Assembly: GCA_027574665.1 (NCBI GenBank)
Contig: CM050648.1
Span: 51,445,200-51,509,199, forward strand
Direction: 5' to 3'
DNA from: Rhynochetos jubatus
Taxonomy: Eukaryota; Chordata; Aves; Eurypygiformes; Rhynochetidae
Length of the DNA: 64,000 bases
In this document: positions 28,801 to 64,000 of the stretch, piece after piece
How the letters are laid out: the number at the start of each line of letters is the position of its first letter
How positions within the stretch are numbered: the first letter of the stretch is position 1
Position numbers and translations under genes: made by a program
The notes under the pieces: model-generated
Databases searched by the model: none
What the model saw: only the letters and a program-made list of their open reading frames with translations
What the model was told of the DNA's origin: nothing

Positions 28801-31264
28801 CCAAAGGGAAGATTTCTTCCCCAAAGCGATGCCAGAGTTGCTCCCTCAGTTACAACTCTAGAGGATGTTTGGAATCAACTGCAGTGGTTTGTTGCAGCTA
28901 GCAAGGAGAGGTCTCTGATTTCCTCTTAGCTGTGCTCTGCGTCTGAACTTCTGCTGTCCTCTCCTGCTTGTTTGGCCTCCTGTTAGCTCGCCGCTACGTT
29001 AGCAGAGAACAGGCTCACCAGGAGGAGCTTAGTGTTATGCTGGTTGGGTTGTAGGAAGGGCTCCAGGGTTGCTTTGAACAAGGGAGCCCAGGAAGTTGCA
29101 GAAGGCAAAAGGAAGGAGTGAGACTTGCTTTTTGACAGCAGTAAGCTGTTAGGTATAAATCAGTTTCTACCTGTCTTTGGTAGCAAAAGGTGGTCTGAAT
29201 GGGACGATTCTGGGACTTCAGCATGTTGGAGGCATTACAAAGGCCTGTAGAGACAGGACAAGGGGTAACGGGTTTAAAGTGAAAGCGGGGAGAGTTAGAT
29301 TAGATATCAGGAAGAAATTCTTCCCGCAGAGGGTGGTGAGGCACTGGCACAGGTTGCCCAGAGAAGCTGTGGGTGCCCCATCCCTGGCAGTGTTCAAGGC
29401 CAGGCTGGATGAGGCTTTGAGCAACCTGGTCTAGTGGAGGGTGTCCCTGCCCATGGCAGGGGGGCTGGAACTGGATGGTCCTTAAGGTCCCTTCCGACCC
29501 AAACCATGCTGTGATTCTGTGATTTCTGATCCGTTTTGAGAATGTCTGCCCTGTTTCACTTGTGCTTTCCCAGCTGACCTGCAGTCACAAAAACCTCGTC
29601 AGTCTTAAGGATCTCGCAAGATCATCTTCCTAAACACACTGAGGGGAAGGGAATAAGGCTGTTAATAATATAGAAGGGATTTTTCCTATTGTCTTTTCCT
29701 CAAGATGTAATAGAGATGTCCATGTGGACAAAGTTCATGGAAGTACATATAAATTGATTGTATAGGAATTAAAAATCAACTTTAATGAGAGTTTCTTCTG
29801 TTTCCAAGGATAAACATTGCCTCTTCCTTCCCCTGATCGAGGTCTTAAAAGCCTGAGGTCTGTTTTCCACATTTGATCACAGAGCCAGCGTGCTGGTTTT
29901 AGTTGGGATAGGGTCAGTTTTCCTCACAGTAACCAGTGTGGGCCTGTGTTGTGGTTGTGCTTGAAGATTATTGATAACACACTATTGTCTTTAGTTGTTG
30001 CTAAGGAATGTTTATATCAAGTTAAGGACTTTTCCAGTTTCTGAGCCTGCCCCTGTGTTCCCAGCTTCTTCTCTACAAGAAGCTGGGAGGGGACACAGCC
30101 AGGACAGCTGACCCCAGCTGACCAAAGGGACATTTCACACTATCAAATGTCATGCCCAGTGTATAAGTTGGGGGCTGGGCCAGGAGGGAAGTTCTCTCTC
30201 TCCCTGGCTCTGGGTCAGGTGGCAAGTGGTGAGTGATTGTATCACTTGGTTTCTTTCCCCTTATTTTCATTATGTATGATTAGTACTGTTAGTATTATTG
30301 GTATCATTATTTGTGTCATTTACTTTCAAGTATTAAGTTGTTCTTACCTCAGCCCAGGAGTTTGTCTTTTCCTCCGAGTCTCTTCCTCTGCTGGAGGAGG
30401 GGAAAGGTGAGTGAGTGGCTGTGTGGTGCTTAGTTGCTGGCTGGGGTTAAACCACAACAGCCATCCAGAAAAGTACAGTGGTACTTTTACCCTTGATTTT
30501 TCTCCTCTTTCTTTAAATCCGAACAAAACATACATAAAATATGTTCGTGAAGACGTTGAGCAAATCGAATCTCCCTTTTCACAGAGTTACTACATAAAGT
30601 GTGTCCCTATGGTTGTGTTCTGAGATGTTCCAAATTCATCCAAGGGCTGCCCTCATCCAAATGCCAAATATTTTTTCACTCCGGGAGCTTGAGATGCCAT
30701 CAGGCCCTTCCAGCCCCCTCTGCCAGCACCCTACCTTGTCTGTAGCTTGTGTTTTCACTCCTAGCGCTTGCAGTCCTCGTCCTAGCGCTCTGCTTGCTAT
30801 GCAGAAATAGCTGGAATGGATCCAGGCTTCTCTCAGACTCAGAAAGTGACATTTTGAAGCGGCTGACAAGCAACTGCTCTGTACAAACACTTCTAAAATA
30901 CCAAAACCTTGTAAAACCCTCCCAGAACGAGTGATTCTCCTTGCCATTTGGAATGAGGAGCTAGCCCCTATAAATAGAGCCATCTCCTCCGAATAGAGCT
31001 TCTTCCTTTTGAACGTCCGTGCCTCTTAATTAATGGTTTGTGGCCTAGTAGCGTAACTATTATTCTTGCATTACTCCCTGGGGGTAATTGTATTTTTGTC
31101 CTCCCCTTCTAAACAGGAGCAACTTCATATATGGCTCATACTTAAGTAAAGAAGAAATCGCTTTCTCTGACCCCACTCCCGACGGGAAGCTGTTTGCAAC
31201 GCAGTACTGCGGCACCGGCCGGTTCCTGGTGTACAACTTCCTCAACGGACAGCACCAGACTTAA
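435..31264 (+). CDS. ESCO1: ESCO1, cohesin (SMC3) N-acetyltransferase 1, 3' nine coding exons (gene-level entry)
   Basis: ESCO1 acetylates the SMC3 head of cohesin in the nucleus and so stabilises sister-chromatid cohesion and cohesin loops. Nine exons with AG/GT borders join in one frame to about 787 residues ending at TAA 31262-31264. Order in the visible protein: basic, disordered tail with conserved blocks ([38 protein letters not shown]) at about 1-460; variable linker 460-554; C2H2 zinc finger C-x2-C-x14-H-x3-H at about 566-587; acetyltransferase core 600-787 with the CGISRIWVF strand, the basic RRKK-x-A-S-R acetyl-CoA loop, and the TQYCGTG...YNF C-terminus. Human ESCO1 is 840 residues, so about 50 N-terminal residues are missing. 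The first exon begins mid-codon, so the ATG at 469 is internal and not the start. ESCO2 is excluded by the long ESCO1-type tail. GREB1L lies convergent downstream, as in human. Confidence 0.96.
1807..2422 (+). other. ESCO1 intron
   Basis: GT-AG intron. The upstream frame stays open for its first 180 bases, but nothing coding is recognised. Confidence 0.85.
2423..2534 (+). CDS. ESCO1: ESCO1 coding exon (linker)
   Basis: The acceptor TTTTGTTTAG ends at 2422 and the donor is CTCAAG|gtaaca. It runs from phase 0 in to phase 1 out. It codes [19 protein letters not shown], which lines up with LESKLENSPVENVTA of human ESCO1. It belongs to the poorly conserved linker between tail and zinc finger. Confidence 0.88.
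2535..3814 (+). other. ESCO1 intron
   Basis: T-rich GT-AG intron. A T/G-rich run lies at about 3235-3290. No repeat family is recognised. Confidence 0.82.
3815..3878 (+). CDS. ESCO1: ESCO1 short coding exon (linker)
   Basis: A 64-bp exon between acceptor TAATTGTAG and donor AACAG|gtacag. Phase 1 in, phase 2 out, which fits both neighbours. It codes [21 protein letters not shown], comparable to the SILSNQTSKSSDN region of human ESCO1. Too short for ORF scanning and found only by splice signals and phase. Confidence 0.82.
3879..6102 (+). other. ESCO1 intron with one CR1 scrap
   Basis: AT-rich intron. The only recognised element is the CR1 3'-end fragment at 5558-5649. Confidence 0.82.
5558..5649 (-). 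mobile_element. CR1 LINE 3'-end fragment
   Basis: About 90 bp beginning AGAATCACAGCATGGTTTGG and running to the GGGACACCCTCCACTAGA block, the reverse complement of a CR1 3' end. Heavily 5'-truncated, as is usual for CR1. Confidence 0.88.
6103..6217 (+). CDS. ESCO1: ESCO1 coding exon before the zinc finger
   Basis: The acceptor is TATTTCAAG (rather weak pyrimidine tract) ending at 6102; the donor is ATCATA|gtaagt. Phase 2 in, phase 0 out. It codes [15 protein letters not shown] ... DKQLII; the end matches DEKQLII directly before the zinc-finger exon in human ESCO1. Confidence 0.9.
8256..8272 (+). repeat. poly-T tract (T17)
   Basis: Uninterrupted run of 17 T directly followed by AGG; intronic. 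Confidence 0.9.
10869..11434 (-). mobile_element. solo LTR of an avian endogenous retrovirus (antisense)
   Basis: It starts TGTTGTGGGTTAAACC and ends near CCCAGCCAAAATCGGTACA, the reverse complement of the same LTR family found at 29889 and 54615. Between them lie the family's CCCATGGGCAGGCAGGTGCT and AGTTGAGATAAAGACA blocks. No internal retroviral genes are adjacent. I see no clear target-site duplication. Confidence 0.8.
12210..12268 (+). other. candidate cryptic or poison exon in ESCO1 intron
   Basis: A strong pyrimidine tract with TTTTTTGCTTGCAG precedes 12210 and a strong donor, ATTG|gtaaga, follows 12268. At 59 bp it is not a multiple of three and lies in a phase-0 intron, so inclusion would shift the frame. 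Read on, the zinc-finger exon then meets a TAA after about 43 codons. No transcript evidence is available here. Confidence 0.3.
13043..13066 (+). repeat. poly-T tract (T24)
   Basis: Uninterrupted run of 24 T in the long ESCO1 intron, likely length-polymorphic. Confidence 0.9.
15830..15961 (+). CDS. ESCO1: ESCO1 C2H2 zinc-finger exon
   Basis: 44 codons between TTTCAATAG and GTG|gtaaga, both phase 0. It codes the Eco1-family zinc finger: CNIC followed by H and H in HLLFH (C-x2-C-x14-H-x3-H), preceded by DAGQKRFG. This finger is needed for full acetyltransferase activity in the family. Nearly identical to the human exon. Confidence 0.97.
15962..23639 (+). other. ESCO1 intron (7.7 kb)
   Basis: Phase-0 intron. 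The only recognised element is the CR1 fragment at 20577-20830. Confidence 0.85.
20577..20830 (-). mobile_element. CR1 LINE 3' fragment
   Basis: Reverse complement of a CR1 3' end: repeated AATCACAG octamer units, then the GGTTGGAAGGGACCTTAAAG block, the CTTCTCTGGGCAACCTGTTCC block and the GAAGAATTTCTTCCTGATAC block. The short frames on either strand here are CR1 shadows. Confidence 0.93.
23640..23729 (+). CDS. ESCO1: ESCO1 acetyltransferase exon 1 of 4
   Basis: 30 codons, phase 0 on both sides, acceptor TTTCTTTAG, donor AAAAAG|gtaagg. It codes [19 protein letters not shown] and DDPKYALKK, the start of the catalytic domain. Confidence 0.96.
23730..25651 (+). other. ESCO1 intron with degraded CR1
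   Basis: Phase-0 intron. A worn antisense CR1 is suspected at about 24130-24790; the rest shows nothing recognisable. Confidence 0.8.
24130..24790 (-). mobile_element. degraded ancient CR1-like element
   Basis: Stretches such as ATTGTCCCTAAATGTCCAAC, CTGTACTGCAATTTAAGG, TACTCTCCTCTGGATTATTT and ATTGAGCACAGTACACTACT follow the order of an antisense CR1 3' region as I remember it. Divergence is high and the ends are unclear. Confidence 0.5.
25652..25795 (+). CDS. ESCO1: ESCO1 acetyltransferase exon 2 of 4
   Basis: 48 codons, phase 0 on both sides, acceptor TTTTGACAG, donor CAGTGG|gtaagt. It codes [20 protein letters not shown] and the strands [20 protein letters not shown] of the GNAT-like fold. 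Confidence 0.97.
25796..26548 (+). other. ESCO1 intron
   Basis: Short phase-0 intron. I see nothing in it. Confidence 0.85.
26549..26736 (+). CDS. ESCO1: ESCO1 acetyltransferase exon 3 of 4 (acetyl-CoA site)
   Basis: 188 bp, phase 0 in and phase 2 out, acceptor CATCTGCAG, donor CTTAG|gtaata. It codes the core [16 protein letters not shown] and ASRMIECL, the acetyl-CoA binding strand and pyrophosphate loop of Eco1/ESCO enzymes, preceded by RQKAWCCS. Confidence 0.97.
27030..28105 (-). mobile_element. avian LTR-like element with internal imperfect repetition (antisense)
   Basis: It begins near GTGGGGGGTTGACCCTGGCT and, after an interruption, ends near CTTTGCCACGCAAACCCA. The GC-rich core (27400-27830) repeats phrases such as CTCCAG-x-x-TGGG and CATGGG-x-x-CAGTCCT with a loose spacing of 40-70 bp, a pattern I associate with a bird retroviral LTR family. 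It carries long chance ORFs (191 and 224 codons, + strand) with no recognisable protein. A CR1 piece sits inside at about 27938-28058. Confidence 0.6.
27938..28058 (-). mobile_element. CR1 reverse-transcriptase-region fragment inside the LTR-like element
   Basis: TTCTCCACCCAGCCTGTACT through CTCCAGCCTGTCAAGG matches the RT-region sequence of the longer CR1 at about 60388-60510. It has no CR1 3' end attached, which is unusual for a CR1 insertion. Confidence 0.8.
28378..28457 (-). mobile_element. CR1 LINE 3'-end fragment
   Basis: About 80 bp, from ACACAGAATCACAGAACAG to the CCCCTGCCGTGGGCAGGGACA block; reverse complement of a CR1 3' end. Confidence 0.88.
29241..29523 (+). mobile_element. CR1 LINE 3' fragment (sense)
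   Basis: It runs from the AGGCCTGTAGAGACAGGACA block through GAGGGTGGTGAGGCACTGGC to the terminal GCTGTGATTCTGTGATT. The frame at 29177-29434 reads into its non-coding tail and is not a gene. Confidence 0.93.
29889..30459 (+). mobile_element. solo LTR of an avian endogenous retrovirus (sense)
   Basis: It starts CGTGCTGGTTTTAGTTGGGA (first T changed) and ends TTAAACCACAACA. The LTR-family block GGGACACAGCCAGGACAGCT lies inside. The 5-bp flanks are GCCAG before and GCCAT after, an imperfect target-site duplication. No internal genes, so it is a recombined solo LTR. Confidence 0.82.
31117..31264 (+). CDS. ESCO1: ESCO1 last coding exon with stop
   Basis: The acceptor CTTCTAAACAG ends at 31116; phase 2 in. 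It codes [20 protein letters not shown] ... [14 protein letters not shown] and ends NGQHQT-stop (TAA 31262-31264). The C-terminus matches human ESCO1 closely, differing only in the last residues. Confidence 0.97.
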
Positions 31265-32035
31265 CCGCTCCCGACGGAATGCCGTTTTCATTGGGAGACT
31301 TCTGCCGAACCGCGCCGGGCGGCTGCAGGCCTTCAGCAGAAGCCAGGGCCGTTTTTATCACAGTGAACTCAGGACTGGTAACAACCGACAGGTTGTACTA
31401 TTTTATTAAAATTGTAAACAATGCAGTAATAGGCTAACTTTGTTTTTTTAAAAGAAAGCTATTTTATTAACTTTTACAAAAGTTTGATTGTATTTTATCT
31501 AGCTAGTCATGTTTACATGCAGCAGCAAATTGTTCATAGTGGACTGTAAACTGATGCAAAGACTCCTAGTCTCACTGACGAGTACGTGCTCAAGTTCTTA
31601 ACGTGGCCATATACCAGTGCTGCTGGGCACCACGACGGGCACCGCTGCCCGCTGCTGGGCCGGGCCCCCAACACCCCCTCCCTCCCCCCATGCCTCGCAT
31701 CCCGGCAGGCAGCCCCGCGGTGCGGTTGTCCTGGGTAACCGGGGCGCGTGCTGTGCGTGAGGCGGCCGAACTACTGGGTGTCAGCACCCCTCTCCCCTCC
31801 CCACCCCGAGTAGCTGTAGAGTACAAGGTGGAGCGAAAGCCGCGGGGGCTGGTGCGCTCGTCCTTTCTCTGTGCCGAGTATATGCCTTTGTTAGCGGACT
31901 TGGCTTCGATACTTGTCACTCCTTCATGAATCTCTCCTCTTTTAAAGGGTTTGTATGTTGAAAACTGCTGTGGCCTTTCTCGACCTGTACATAATGTAGA
32001 TAGATTAAAAATAAACTACTTGATAGCTTTTTTAA
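31265..32035 (+). other. ESCO1: ESCO1 3'UTR (end inferred)
   Basis: Runs from the stop codon to just past the AATAAA at 32010-32015. An earlier ATTAAA near 31405 could serve as a proximal signal. The middle part (about 31618-31870) is strikingly GC- and CpG-rich compared with the AT-rich flanks. The open frames seen here on both strands are GC-rich artefacts with no recognisable protein. Confidence 0.7.
32010..32015 (+). promoter_or_regulatory. ESCO1: ESCO1 polyadenylation signal AATAAA
   Basis: Canonical AATAAA within TTAAAAATAAACTAC, about 745 bp after the stop codon, followed by a T-rich and TG-containing stretch that could be the downstream element. Confidence 0.7.
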
Positions 32036-32884
32036 AGTTACTCTGTGCTGGTACCAGCTGTGAATGCATCTTCAGTCTGTCTCATGCTTTCCTCTGTGCA
32101 CCCTGAGCGGAGCGGCTAAGGGCAGGCAGGTCCGGAGCAGTCGTCCCTGCGTTCCCACCTCCTCGGGCTCACGGTGCCCTCTGTGACAAGGCCTTGGCAT
32201 CACACCCCGCGCGTCTGTGCCCCGGTAGCTCTGGATCAGTAACCGGCCCGATACCGGCTTCACGGTAAGGTGAGAGGTGATGCCTTCAGCCGTGAGTAAG
32301 AGCTTAAAACCCTTATCTAAGGTGGGAAAGACGTAATGAAATTTACACTTAGGGTTTGTTTTCATGTTGGCACTTTGGTGGGGGCAGGTTGCAGTTGCTT
32401 GCCCTGTGCTGTCCTTGACTTTGGTGCAGAGCTGAAGGCAAGAACCTGCACCGCCTCTGCAACGTTACCCAGAGCATTTAAAGCCGAAGCAGGGAAGGGG
32501 TGGTGAATTCTGCTCTGTAGTAGCTGCCCTTCCAGAGCTGCGACTCCAGAGGGAGCGGGAGCAGACTGTAACGGGCTTTGTCAAAAACGGGGTGCGGGTT
32601 CACAGAGGATCTTGTGGTGATCCTCCCCCTGGGCTCAGGTGCTGCTGCTGCCCTGAAATTCCTGCCCGAGCCGGCTGGCGCGGTGTCGTGCCGAAGGAGC
32701 TGGGGGCTGTTCCCTATGGCTCACATTCCTGGGGCCTCATCCAACACAGCGCTGCCCGGGTTGGTGTCAGCGGGCCAAGTTGGGCTCCGCGGGGGCAAGC
32801 GCCTTTGGGCACGAGGAGAGAGGGGAAGGGCGAGCCCTGGGCACAGGAGTCCTGCAGAGAGAGAGAGAGGCAGCCTGCGGGGGG
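32036..32884. other. intergenic gap between convergent ESCO1 and GREB1L 3' ends
   Basis: About 850 bp between the two inferred poly(A) sites, of mixed composition with GC-rich parts. I see no gene, repeat or RNA. Its size depends on which poly(A) signals are used. Confidence 0.5.
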
Positions 32885-35437
32885 GACTTGATATAGTCAA
32901 GTTTAATGTAAAGCACGTTATAAACATACCATCGCCACGGCTCGAGACAGTTCAGGTCATAAACAGTAACATGAGGTAGACTGACTAGTGAAGCTAAATT
33001 CACCAAGTTTTTGGTTAAGAGAACTTTACACGGGGAAAGTGACATTTTTAACCCTCTGCCAAAAGTTGCAAAAAAATGAAAAAAAAAAAAACAATTACAT
33101 AAGTTAAGCAAAAAAAAAAAAAAGCATCTGCATATGATTCTTTAACTCTTAGTTTACATTCAGATTTAACCTGGGAGCAGAGAAGAACACGTACAGGTGA
33201 AAGGAAATGCTGGCCAACCGCCTACATTCATAACCATGGCCGCGGCGGTGCGGCTGGAAACCGAAGGGAATAGCAGGAATGGAGGTGTCAAACAGCGGCT
33301 CCCGCCCAGGCACGGACAGGCAGTCAGCTCACGTGGGACAGGTCTGCTCCACACCCCCCCCGGGGTGGCACACCCTGGCCCTTGGTGGGGAGAACCCAAA
33401 CACCTCCTCCTCCCATGCGGGAGGGAGCGGCGGCAAGGGGGCGGCTATTTACCAAGCGGTAAAGGTGGGCACGGGGCCGACTCGCTCGCCTGTGTGCTCA
33501 GCCTTTGGGACAGTTTCGCACTGCTTCGCTGGAGGGCTGACGCCTCCTAGTAGTCTCAGCACCTGGAATTTGAAGAACTTAGTGCAAACGTCAAATACAC
33601 AAACAAAAAGGAAACCGTTGGTTTGAAACGTGTCAGACCCGAAACTTCAGCGCCGCGCTAAGACTGGGGGGCCCTGGTGAGACCAGGGCTGCTGGGATAC
33701 ATTCAGGTGTGTATCAAAAGCTTCAAGAAGTATCAGTTGTGTCCCTACTTTCTTCCAAGTGGTAAAATAGATAAGGCAGGCTGTGTCTGAAGGAAATTCA
33801 ATTTACAGAAAGGGGTTGTTCGTTTGAAATACGCTAAATTTTACAGCATCGGAGCGAAGCTACGTTAACGCAGACACGCGCAAACCGTTTTCCTTTAGCT
33901 TCCCTCGAATATATTACCTTTTTTTTTATCTGTAAACATCTCTTTTTTCACAAGATAAAAAAAACCCCCACCAACTTAATTAACACTACGCGTTTAAAAA
34001 CAACCCCAAAAATGCAGCTTTGGCAGGTCCTTCTCCAACGCGTTGCAGGTCAAGTACCGAGACGTGTTCCTCTCGTCGCTTCTGGGGGAGTAGACTGATG
34101 TTCCCGAATAAGAACACGCCGCGTTTTTCTTTCTAATGAAGGGCTCTCTGTGTGCAGGAAGATGATCATTTTTTTCTTCTGGGACTGAAAGCGCAGCAGG
34201 GTGACCCGTGCCGCCTGCGCCAGCGGAACAGAGTACTGCCGTGATTTAACCCCAACGACCCAAAGCTACCGCACCCTGTTCGCTCTGGAACGATGAGGAT
34301 CGGCAGTACTCCGGTAAGTAGAACGACGCGCGACTGCCGCTACAACTGGTACCTACGAGAGGTTAAGCGAAACAAAGGGCTGGCAGCGTTAGGTGGGGGC
34401 GTCCAAAGGTCGGTGCTGCTGGACAGTCTCTCCTGAGCACTCCCAGCTCCCACCCCGGGAGCTATCGTAGAACATCACCCGCCCCCCTGGGATCCAGCGG
34501 GGCAGCGCGTCCCTCCTGCCCGTCACTTGGCAGGGCCGGTCACGGGCAGGCGTGGCTTGGTAGCCCCATCCCGGCTCCACAGCCAGCTGGGGTTGAGGGC
34601 GAAGGACTTGCGGAGAGTCCCAAAGGCACGGGCTGTACAGCAGAACCGGGTTCCGCACGCGAGGGAGGACGGACGAGGGGTTTTCACAGCTCTGATGAGG
34701 AAGGAGAGAGTTGGAGGTGATTTGCTGATGAGTCGTTCTGGCCTCTAACAGGGGAGAGAGCATTTGCGAGGAGTTGAAGGAGGAGGTGGCCGGCAGGGTG
34801 AGAGCCGGGGTGCACCCTGCCGGCCGGGCCTCTGCCCATTTGTTCAGGTTTAAGGAGTAAACTTTGAACACCTGTGGAAATTTTGCCAAAGACAGTCTCC
34901 GTACGTACACAATTCCACACTTTAAACTAACACTGCACAGAGAACATGACTAGTTAGTACAAACACCTACATTACATTGCAGTTTCAAAGCCCTGAGTAT
35001 TCCTGTACCGGAGTACAGAGCTGAAGAGAGACAGCGGGCTCTCCTCCACACAGCTTCGACAAATTCCACGCACTGGGTTGCCTCTCACGTGACACATTCA
35101 AGCCGGCAGCTGCTGGGAGAGCAGCTTCTCCCGCCAGCTCAGCCGAGCAGAGAAAGAGTTTTTCACCCAAGCGCCATCCTAGGTCCTACAGCCCAGTTGG
35201 CCATGCCGGCCCTGGCGGCGGCTGTGACGGACGGTGAAAACGACTCCAATCCAGGATCCTTTAAATTGTAACTGAGGTGGTGATTTTTATCCCTAGGAAT
35301 AAAGCTACTTCAGAATTGGGAATCCTTTTGCGCAGTCTAGATAAATATTGGTTGCACTTTGCTCCACAGTGATTGTACCTTTTTTTTTAAAAAAAAAAAT
35401 CCAAGTTCGTTCTTTGTTAGCGGTGTCTTAGCGAAGC
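32885..35437 (-). other. GREB1L: GREB1L 3'UTR (3' end inferred)
   Basis: From the stop to just past an ATTAAA on the - strand at 32902-32907. U-rich stretches lie near 33078-33122 when read on the - strand. No retroelement is recognised here, unlike the introns. The longer frames within it (173 codons at 34389-34910, - strand, for example) show no protein family. Confidence 0.5.
32902..32907 (-). promoter_or_regulatory. GREB1L: possible GREB1L polyadenylation signal ATTAAA
   Basis: The first plausible signal found when reading 3' of the stop on the - strand. AATAAA on the same strand occurs only further on, near 31463 and 31401, inside the ESCO1 3'UTR. Confidence 0.45.

Positions 35438-64000
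<28,563 letters not shown>

Larger units (their letters stand above)
26737..31116 (+). other. ESCO1 last intron, repeat-rich
   Basis: Phase-2 intron that has collected most of the gene's repeats: an LTR-like element (27030-28105) holding a CR1 piece, a CR1 3' scrap (28378-28457), a sense CR1 (29241-29523) and a solo LTR (29889-30459). About 30460-31116 looks unique. Confidence 0.85.

Noticed and set aside
31590-31929. Overlapping frames of about 109 codons on both strands
   Set aside because: Product of the CpG-rich 3'UTR composition; no domain.
34389-34910. 173-codon frame on the - strand
   Set aside because: It lies 3' of the GREB1L stop in the probable 3'UTR, has low-complexity composition and no recognisable domain.

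Overview
The window is vertebrate nuclear DNA and almost certainly avian. It has spliced genes with GT-AG introns of up to about 9.6 kb, many chicken-repeat-1 (CR1) LINE fragments, and solo LTRs of the bird endogenous-retrovirus type. There are no bacterial features: no operons, no CRISPR array, no compact ORFs. The species cannot be fixed from the sequence alone.

Two protein-coding genes lie tail to tail. The first, on the + strand (about 1-32035), is the 3' part of ESCO1, the cohesin (SMC3) acetyltransferase. Nine coding exons (435-1806, 2423-2534, 3815-3878, 6103-6217, 15830-15961, 23640-23729, 25652-25795, 26549-26736, 31117-31264) join in frame to give about 787 residues. Only the N-terminal roughly 50 residues and the promoter lie outside the window. 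A 3'UTR follows with an AATAAA at 32010-32015. The second gene, on the - strand (64000 down to about 32885), is the 3' part of GREB1L. Seventeen coding exons join in frame from 64000 to the TAA at 35438-35440 and give the last 1083 residues. All exon phases agree at every junction for both genes, which is the strongest evidence for the models. The ESCO1-GREB1L convergent neighbourhood is the same as in human chromosome 18q11.2 and argues for GREB1L rather than GREB1.

Layout: 1-31264 ESCO1 exons in long AT-rich introns; 31265-32035 ESCO1 3'UTR, partly very GC-rich; 32036-32884 short intergenic gap; 32885-35437 probable GREB1L 3'UTR; 35438-64000 GREB1L exons and introns. Repeats are concentrated in the last ESCO1 intron (26737-31116) and in the GREB1L introns. 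They comprise at least 13 clear CR1 pieces of two 3'-end types, three solo LTRs of one family, and one longer LTR-like element with a CR1 piece inside. One CR1 copy at 59685-60905 keeps a 252-codon open reverse-transcriptase frame with a changed active-site box.

The two genes have no known joint pathway: ESCO1 acts on sister-chromatid cohesion and chromatin loops, GREB1L in retinoic-acid/nuclear-receptor-linked development. I found no new multi-gene system. The points most worth a second look are a Walker-A-like motif in GREB1L that is split exactly across an exon junction, a DxD-like glycosyltransferase motif downstream of it, a possible 59-bp poison exon in the ESCO1 9.6-kb intron, the closely spaced convergent 3' ends, and nested repeats.
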